From positions 1 through 7,925 of the forward strand of contig PWSL01000042.1 in assembly GCA_003563255.1 (NCBI GenBank): DNA of 7,925 nucleotides. Reading direction: 5' to 3'. This document shows positions 1 through 5,036 of the stretch, piece by piece; the stretch's first letter is position 1; the number at the start of each line of letters is the position of its first letter. This DNA is from Desulfonatronospira sp. GTDB lineage: Bacteria; Desulfobacterota; Desulfovibrionia; Desulfovibrionales; Desulfonatronovibrionaceae. A program made the position numbers and the translations under genes. The notes beneath the pieces are model-generated. The model saw only the letters and a program-made list of their open reading frames with translations. It did no database searches and was not told the origin of the DNA.

Positions 1-1320
1 AAGAGCCTGCGCCCCGGTGATACCCTTTTTGAACAGGCCCGGGAAATGAGGGAACAATGTGAAGAGTCCTTTATTCAGGCCTTGCAGGGGGCTTACAACC
101 GGCTTTTCTATCCCAATGAAGACGGGCTTCAGGCCGCCACCATTGAAAATGGTCTTAATTTCAGACAAAACGCCGACGATACCGTGGAAAAACAGATTGA
201 GGCCATGCTGGCCAGCATGCGCTGCGATCACAAGCTGGCCCTGGATGTGCTGGATGATCCCACACCTTATTTCGCCATGGCTGAAAAAGACCTTTGGCCC
301 AGGCATGACAGGCGCACTCCCTGGAGGGATATCCAGATGCGGGCCAAGAGCAATCCGGCCTGGCCATGGATGCCTGGCATCAAGGGGCTGGAAAAGCTCA
401 AGGATCAAGCCGTGGCCCAGGGGCGCTGGCGGGAATCAGCAGATGGTCATGTGGAAAAAGGACCATTTCCCAAGGAGAAAACTTCTCTGAATGTAGTGGA
501 ACAATTCACTGATGATAAAACCGGGGAGATTGTACTGACCTTGAATCCCAGAAATGCCGGTCCCACGCCCAGAGTGCATTATGCCCCCACCTCCTCGGTG
601 TCTGAATCAGATCCGGCAGTGGAGGATCTGGAAGCTTTTCACACCCAGTCCCCCACACTTTATTTTCTTACCATTGATACCACAGGGGAACATGAGAGCG
701 GTGAACCTGTCAGATGGGTGGCCAGGCTAAAAATCCGCCATCAGGTACGCGATTATCCCGACCAGCGCAAAGTGGAGCTCAAATCCACTCCTGCCGCGGA
801 GATCCGCTACACCTTGGATGGAACAAATCCCAGGGAGGGGCGGGTATACGACGGTCCCATACCTGTATCCGATGACAAAGCCGTTCTCCAGGTCCATGCC
901 GTTGCCGGGGAAGCCTCGGAGCAGCAGACCTTTAACATTCCTGAAAAAGGACAGAAAAGGGCACAACTGGATGAAACCAGGGCGGCCAGGTTGATAAACC
1001 AGAAGGTGCGCTTAGATTCCACAGACAAGGTGTTCGATCTGATCTCAAGATTCAAGGAAAGGGATAATGTCTTTTTTCATGGTGTGACCCTGAATGTAGG
1101 GGAAGGGGAGCTGGCTGTTCAGGTTCGTTTTAATGACCGTTATGTGGGTCCGGAGATGCTGGGCCGGATTATAAACGCCATGCGCGAAAACATAGGCGAA
1201 CCCAATGCCCTGGTTCAGGTGACCATTCGAGACGGTGCTGACTTTGAAACCGGATTTGATCTTAAAGCCTTTGCCGAACTGGCCGGCATTGAACTCACAC
1301 CGAATAAAGTCGAACAATAA
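1..1320 (+). CDS. DUF499-type anti-phage AAA+ ATPase, C-terminal part (5' end outside window)
   Basis: The frame is open from base 1 to a TAA at 1318-1320, giving 439 visible residues; the internal ATG at 46 is not a true start because in-frame codons continue to the window edge. I recognise it as the C-terminal portion of a DUF499 (COG1483-like) AAA+ ATPase, a family usually around 1,000 residues or more, so the Walker A/B motifs must lie to the left. Visible residues 1-130 look helical and charged. Residues ~258-303 carry the stretch YTLDGTNP (270-277) followed by VYDGPIPV, typical of the chitobiase/Fn3-associated beta-sandwich module. The last ~90 residues form a mixed alpha/beta end. No signal peptide or membrane segment is visible. 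It is the first visible gene of the operon, 24 nt before the DUF3780 gene. In such cassettes the ATPase is thought to power sensing of, or movement on, foreign DNA. The assignment rests partly on the neighbours; the visible part contains no catalytic motif. Confidence 0.75.
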   Translation, partial: KSLRPGDTLFEQAREMREQCEESFIQALQGAYNRLFYPNEDGLQAATIENGLNFRQNADDTVEKQIEAMLASMRCDHKLALDVLDDPTPYFAMAEKDLWPRHDRRTPWRDIQMRAKSNPAWPWMPGIKGLEKLKDQAVAQGRWRESADGHVEKGPFPKEKTSLNVVEQFTDDKTGEIVLTLNPRNAGPTPRVHYAPTSSVSESDPAVEDLEAFHTQSPTLYFLTIDTTGEHESGEPVRWVARLKIRHQVRDYPDQRKVELKSTPAAEIRYTLDGTNPREGRVYDGPIPVSDDKAVLQVHAVAGEASEQQTFNIPEKGQKRAQLDETRAARLINQKVRLDSTDKVFDLISRFKERDNVFFHGVTLNVGEGELAVQVRFNDRYVGPEMLGRIINAMRENIGEPNALVQVTIRDGADFETGFDLKAFAELAGIELTPNKVEQ

Positions 1321-1344
1321 AGGTCTGTCCGGAAAAAACCAAGT

Positions 1345-1986
1345 ATGGAACAAACTCCCAAGGCCGCAGGCAACAATAAAAAGTCTCACCCCACAGTGGG
1401 TTTTGGTGTGCCGGTAGGTCTTGCTCCGCATCATTTCGTGGTCAGCATACCCCGGGGCAGCCGTCAGGAAGTGCGTATTACCGAAGATCTGGGGATGCAC
1501 GCTCAGGGCGGGGACAGCCAGGTGCTGGACCGGGCTGTGGTTGCCCGCTCAGTCTGGACCGAGATTTCCGGGCCGGTAATGAAACTGTTCAATCAGCGTC
1601 TCAAGGCCCACAATCTGGCTTCCGGACGCTGGAAATCAGGAGATAACCCGGTGGACAGGCTGCTGGGAAAGGAGCTGTGCATCCTGGCCTGGGCCCTGGA
1701 AGAAGTGTCCCATGTGAAAATCGGCATGGTCCTCAGGAACTGGATGGCCTTGCGTCCTGAAGAGCGCTGGTGGCTGTTCGGCATGACCGCTGCTGCAACC
1801 GGGGCTCCGGAGGACAAAGGCCGGGGATGGAGGGCCGCCCTGGGTTATGCCCTGGGAGATACTCCTGAAAAGGTCATCCGTCGCCCCAGGTCCTCCAACG
1901 GACAAAAAGACAAACCTCTCAAGGACAAAAAGAAAGAAATGCCCATGCTCAAATATGTCCTGGATAGCAGCCATGAAGACCAATAA
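1345..1986 (+). CDS. DUF3780 domain protein, anti-phage-associated
   Basis: A 213-residue protein, close to the usual size of the DUF3780 family. Recognisable blocks are GFGVP (19-23), HHF (29-31) before a hydrophobic strand, NPVDRLLGKEL (101-111), the Trp-rich block LRPEERWWLFGMTAAATG (136-153), and GRGWRAALGYAL (159-170). The tail (184-213) is lysine-rich and probably disordered, which could suit nucleic-acid or partner contact. There are no enzyme motifs, membrane segments or signal peptide. The start at ATG 1345 is the first Met of the frame; a weak GGA sits at 1331-1333, 11 nt upstream, so translation may rely on read-on from the ATPase gene 24 nt before. Its 3' end overlaps the methyltransferase start by 14 nt. 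DUF3780 proteins are known mainly as companions of DUF499 and DUF1156 proteins in defence islands. The molecular role is unknown; an adaptor or specificity function is inference. Confidence 0.8.
   Translation: MEQTPKAAGNNKKSHPTVGFGVPVGLAPHHFVVSIPRGSRQEVRITEDLGMHAQGGDSQVLDRAVVARSVWTEISGPVMKLFNQRLKAHNLASGRWKSGDNPVDRLLGKELCILAWALEEVSHVKIGMVLRNWMALRPEERWWLFGMTAAATGAPEDKGRGWRAALGYALGDTPEKVIRRPRSSNGQKDKPLKDKKKEMPMLKYVLDSSHEDQ
1973..1986 (+). other. 14-nt gene overlap (DUF3780 stop / methyltransferase start)
   Basis: The methyltransferase ATG at 1973 lies inside the last five codons of the DUF3780 gene, whose TAA is at 1984-1986. The Shine-Dalgarno match upstream is poor (GGA at 1962-1964), so ribosomes terminating on DUF3780 probably restart here. 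This ties the amounts of the two proteins together. Confidence 0.65.
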
Positions 1987-4900
1987 GCAGCCCAATTTAA
2001 AACCCCTGGCTCTCGCGGATACCCCGGCTCTTATTGAGCGGGTTTTTCCGGCCCAGAAGATTTCCGCAGAGGCCCAGAAAGAAAGAAAGGCAGGTGCAGG
2101 GCAGACTTTGACTGCCCTTGGCTCCTACTGGAAGGGGCGCAAGCCGTTGATTATGGTCCGGGCCATTGTCCTGGCCGGATTACTCCCGGTCACTGACGAC
2201 ATGGAAGCGGATCTGGATATATTTGAAAAGCTCATGGGTATTGACGATGCCGCGTTTGGACGGCGGGAGCCGGGGCTCAGACCCAGGGATTTAGCCTCAA
2301 AGATAGACGAGATCTTTCCCTGGGAATATTTTAATTATACCATATCCAGTATTGATGCCGAGGATGATGCATATGCACTTCTTATTGAAGCTATTACATT
2401 TCCAATAAATATGGAGCACCACCCCTTTCTTTCCCTTCGCTGGAAAAGAAATATTGATCCGGCGGACAAGCATCGTCTCCTTGCCCGGGCCATGCAGGAT
2501 ATGCCTTATGAAGAAAAGGTCAGGCTCTGCAAAAGGCCGGAAGAATGCGATCCCGGCATTCTGTACGGCCCTGTCTGGGAGGACGTGAACAAGCATCTGG
2601 GACACCTGGGCATTGAGGCTTACAGCCATGAAGAGTTGGTGGAGCAGCTGGGCATCCTGAGATATGGGCGCAGGCCCCGAGTGGGGGATACCTTCTGCGG
2701 TGGAGGCAGTATTCCCTTTGAGGCGGCCCGTCTGGGCTGCGATGTGTATGCCTCGGACCTGAACCCCGTAGCCTGTATGCTGACCTGGGGAGCATTGAAT
2801 ATTGTCGGCGCATCTACTGAAAAACGGGCTGAAATAGAAAATGCCCAAAAGGAAGTCGCCGAAGCCGTGGACCGTGAGATTGTCGAGCTTGGCATCGAGC
2901 ACAACAGCCGGGGAGACCGGGCCAAGGCCTACCTGTACTGCCTGGAAACCCGCTGCCCGGAAACCGGCTGGATGGTGCCCATGGCCCCAAGCTGGGTTAT
3001 TTCCAAGAACCGTAATGCCTATGCCAGGCTGATTCCCAACCATGACCAGAAGCGGTTTGACATAGAGGTAGTGTCAGGAGCCGGGAGCCAGGAAATGAAG
3101 GCTGCTGAACAGGGCACGGTGCAAAACGGACAACTTGTCTATGAACTGGATGGACAGACCTATCGCACTCCCATTCGGACCTTGCGCGGGGATTATACTG
3201 ACCAAGAGGGCAACCCCAAAAACAAACTGCGCCAATGGGAAAAGCTGGACTTCAAACCGCGCCCGGATGATATCTTTCAGGAACGGCTGTACTGCATTCA
3301 ATGGATTACAAGGGAATCGCTGGATCAATCACGCAAGGAGACCTATTTTGCTTCTGTAACCGAAGAGGATCTTGAACGGGAACGGCAGGTGGAACAGATT
3401 GTTCAGGAAAACCTGGCAGACTGGCAGGAGCAAGGTCTGGTCCCGGACATGCCTATTGAGCCTGGGGATGAGACGACCCGTCTACATCGTGAACGAGGAT
3501 GGCGGTATTGGCATCATTTATTTAATGCAAGGCAACTACTTTTTTTTAAAGCATTGCGTTTAGTAGCTTTCCACAATAATCATTTGACATGTCTTTATCA
3601 TCAATTGGCTAAAGCACTTGATCGCTCATCCAAGATATGTCGTTGGACTCCTGGTTCGCCAGCTAAACCTGGTGTCGCAATTACAGCAGAAAAAGTTGCT
3701 CAAGTGTTTGACAATCAAGCACTAAATACTTTTTATAACTATGGATGCCGGAGTACCTTCGAAATGCTTGGATATTTAGCTCGCTATGAAACACCTATAT
3801 TTACAATAAGTTCAAATTCAAAAATTGAAACCCAAGAATGCAGCAAGGTTACAGAATACAGTGATATATGGGTAACCGATCCCCCTTACGCCGATGCTAT
3901 CAATTATCACGAAATTACCGAATACTTCATTGCCTGGCTGCGCAAAAATCCGCCCCCGCCTTTTGATGAATGGATCTGGGATTCACGCCGTTTCCTGGCC
4001 ATAAAGGGCTCGGGAGATGATTTTCGCCGCAGCATGGTGGATGCATATTCCGCCATGGCCGGGAATATGCCGGACAATGGCCTGCAATGCGTCATGTTTA
4101 CCCATCAGGATACCGGAGTCTGGTCGGATATGGTTTCTATTTTCTGGGCTGCGGGGCTCAGGGTGGTGGGGGCCTGGTATATCGCTACTGAAACCAGCAC
4201 TGCCCTTAAAAGCGGCGGCCACGTCCAGGGCACTGTCACCCTTGTCCTGCGCAAGCGTCTTCAGGAAGAATCCAGCTTCAAACAGCGTCTGCTGCCCAGG
4301 ATCCGCAAAGAAGTCCAGACCCAGATAGACTCCATGATGCGTCTCAATGACGAGGCCAAAGTTCACGGCAAGTCCGTATTCAATGATTCTGACCTGCAAA
4401 TGGCCGGTTATGCCGCTGCCCTCAAGGTGCTGACCGGCTATAGCGAAATAGACGGCAAGGATGTTGCCCAACTGTCCCTTCAGCCCAGGCAGAAGGGACA
4501 TAAAACCGTGATAGACGACATTGTAGAATATGCCTCGGAGATCGCCAATAACCTTCTCATCCCGGAGCGGCTCAAGGAACTTGATCCCAACACATGGGCT
4601 GAGATTACAGGGATTGAGCGGTTCTACCTGCGCATGCTGGCCATTGAGCAGGGCGGAGCCGCCAAGCTGGATAACTACCAGAATTTTTCCAAGGCATTTC
4701 ACGTGGACTATCAGCCCCTTATGGCCTCCATGAAACCCAATGCCGCAAGACTCAAAGGAGCAAAGGATTTCAAACCCAGAGAGCTTGCCGGGGGAGAGCT
4801 GGGCAAAACACTGCTGGGCGAATTGCTTCTGGCCATTCAAGAGCTCATGAACGACAAGGAGCCCAGGGTTGTTTTCGGGCAGATCCGCTCCAACCTGGAT

Positions 4901-5035
4901 GAGACCTATTTCCACAAACGCCCCCACCTGCTGGCCATGGCCCGGTACATACATGACATGCTCATCAGCAGAAGGCCGCAGGAGGCCCAAAAGGCGGAAA
5001 TCATCGCCAACCGCATACGAAACGAGGGCATCTGA
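1973..5035 (+). CDS. DUF1156/COG1743-type adenine-specific DNA methyltransferase
   Basis: 1,020 residues when started at ATG 1973. It probably transfers a methyl group from SAM to adenine N6 in DNA. Residues ~19-75 resemble DUF1156: LIERVFPAQKI (20-30), then YWKGRKPLIMVRAIVLA in place of the common WWARRPL form. The SAM-binding motif I is DTFCGGGS (239-246, FxGxG), followed by an acidic SDLNP with D262. Catalytic motif IV is DPPY (636-639). A zinc-ribbon-like CX4C (C323, C328) follows motif I, without an obvious second Cys pair. The ~390 residues between motifs I and IV should hold the target-recognition region; LFNARQL and NQALNTFYNYGC in it are family-like. The C-terminal third is helical and unassigned. 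Start choice: ATG 1973 puts DUF1156 near the N-terminus and overlaps the upstream gene by 14 nt, with a weak GGA at 1962-1964; ATG 1955 is an alternative, and the longer frame from 1847 would sit deep in the DUF3780 gene. Two AT-rich patches (2321-2460, 3541-3840) break the otherwise GC-rich codon usage. Confidence 0.88.
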   Translation: MKTNKQPNLKPLALADTPALIERVFPAQKISAEAQKERKAGAGQTLTALGSYWKGRKPLIMVRAIVLAGLLPVTDDMEADLDIFEKLMGIDDAAFGRREPGLRPRDLASKIDEIFPWEYFNYTISSIDAEDDAYALLIEAITFPINMEHHPFLSLRWKRNIDPADKHRLLARAMQDMPYEEKVRLCKRPEECDPGILYGPVWEDVNKHLGHLGIEAYSHEELVEQLGILRYGRRPRVGDTFCGGGSIPFEAARLGCDVYASDLNPVACMLTWGALNIVGASTEKRAEIENAQKEVAEAVDREIVELGIEHNSRGDRAKAYLYCLETRCPETGWMVPMAPSWVISKNRNAYARLIPNHDQKRFDIEVVSGAGSQEMKAAEQGTVQNGQLVYELDGQTYRTPIRTLRGDYTDQEGNPKNKLRQWEKLDFKPRPDDIFQERLYCIQWITRESLDQSRKETYFASVTEEDLERERQVEQIVQENLADWQEQGLVPDMPIEPGDETTRLHRERGWRYWHHLFNARQLLFFKALRLVAFHNNHLTCLYHQLAKALDRSSKICRWTPGSPAKPGVAITAEKVAQVFDNQALNTFYNYGCRSTFEMLGYLARYETPIFTISSNSKIETQECSKVTEYSDIWVTDPPYADAINYHEITEYFIAWLRKNPPPPFDEWIWDSRRFLAIKGSGDDFRRSMVDAYSAMAGNMPDNGLQCVMFTHQDTGVWSDMVSIFWAAGLRVVGAWYIATETSTALKSGGHVQGTVTLVLRKRLQEESSFKQRLLPRIRKEVQTQIDSMMRLNDEAKVHGKSVFNDSDLQMAGYAAALKVLTGYSEIDGKDVAQLSLQPRQKGHKTVIDDIVEYASEIANNLLIPERLKELDPNTWAEITGIERFYLRMLAIEQGGAAKLDNYQNFSKAFHVDYQPLMASMKPNAARLKGAKDFKPRELAGGELGKTLLGELLLAIQELMNDKEPRVVFGQIRSNLDETYFHKRPHLLAMARYIHDMLISRRPQEAQKAEIIANRIRNEGI
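2321..2460 (+). other. AT-rich composition patch in methyltransferase N-terminal region
   Basis: By direct count this 140-nt stretch is about 36% GC (51 of 140), while nearby lines are clearly GC-rich. It encodes residues ~117-163 between the DUF1156 region and the SAM motif. The reading frame is intact, so it is not an insertion that breaks the gene; it may be a recombinant segment or a less constrained part of the protein. Confidence 0.6.
3540..3547 (+). repeat. T8 homopolymer in methyltransferase gene
   Basis: Eight T residues followed by AAA, read in frame as CTT TTT TTT AAA (Leu-Phe-Phe-Lys). A one-base backward slip meets TAA at 3547-3549 at once; a forward slip meets TAG within five codons. 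The tract lies at the start of the AT-rich patch. Confidence 0.9.
3541..3840 (+). other. AT-rich mosaic patch between SAM and catalytic motifs of the methyltransferase
   Basis: By direct count 109 of 300 bases are G or C (36%), against 63% in the line at 4201-4260. The drop begins near 3490-3540 and ends just before the DPPY codons at 3878-3889. Codons such as TTA, ATA, TTT and AAT replace the GC-ending codons used elsewhere in the gene. The patch encodes residues ~523-623, which still look like the family (NQALNTFYNYGC). This fits a segment exchanged from a lower-GC homologue. Confidence 0.75.
5024..5028 (+). promoter_or_regulatory. Ribosome binding site of the PLD-helicase gene
   Basis: GAGGG lies 8 nt before ATG 5037, inside the last codons of the methyltransferase gene. 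It is the best Shine-Dalgarno match before any start in the window and fixes the helicase start; the frame extends upstream to 4869 but that stretch overlaps the methyltransferase and has no domain similarity. Confidence 0.7.
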
Positions 5036-5036
5036 C

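Noticed and set aside
1847..1972. Upstream extension of the methyltransferase frame to ATG 1847
   Set aside because: The extra 42 residues overlap the conserved end of the DUF3780 gene and are basic low-complexity sequence without DUF1156 similarity; ATG 1973 fits better.
2297..3043. 248-codon open frame on the - strand
   Set aside because: It lies opposite the SAM-motif region of the methyltransferase, with no family features and no ribosome binding site that stands out.
4869..5036. Upstream extension of the helicase frame to ATG 4869
   Set aside because: It overlaps the methyltransferase end by 167 nt, and ATG 5037 has a good GAGGG site and begins directly at the PLD domain.
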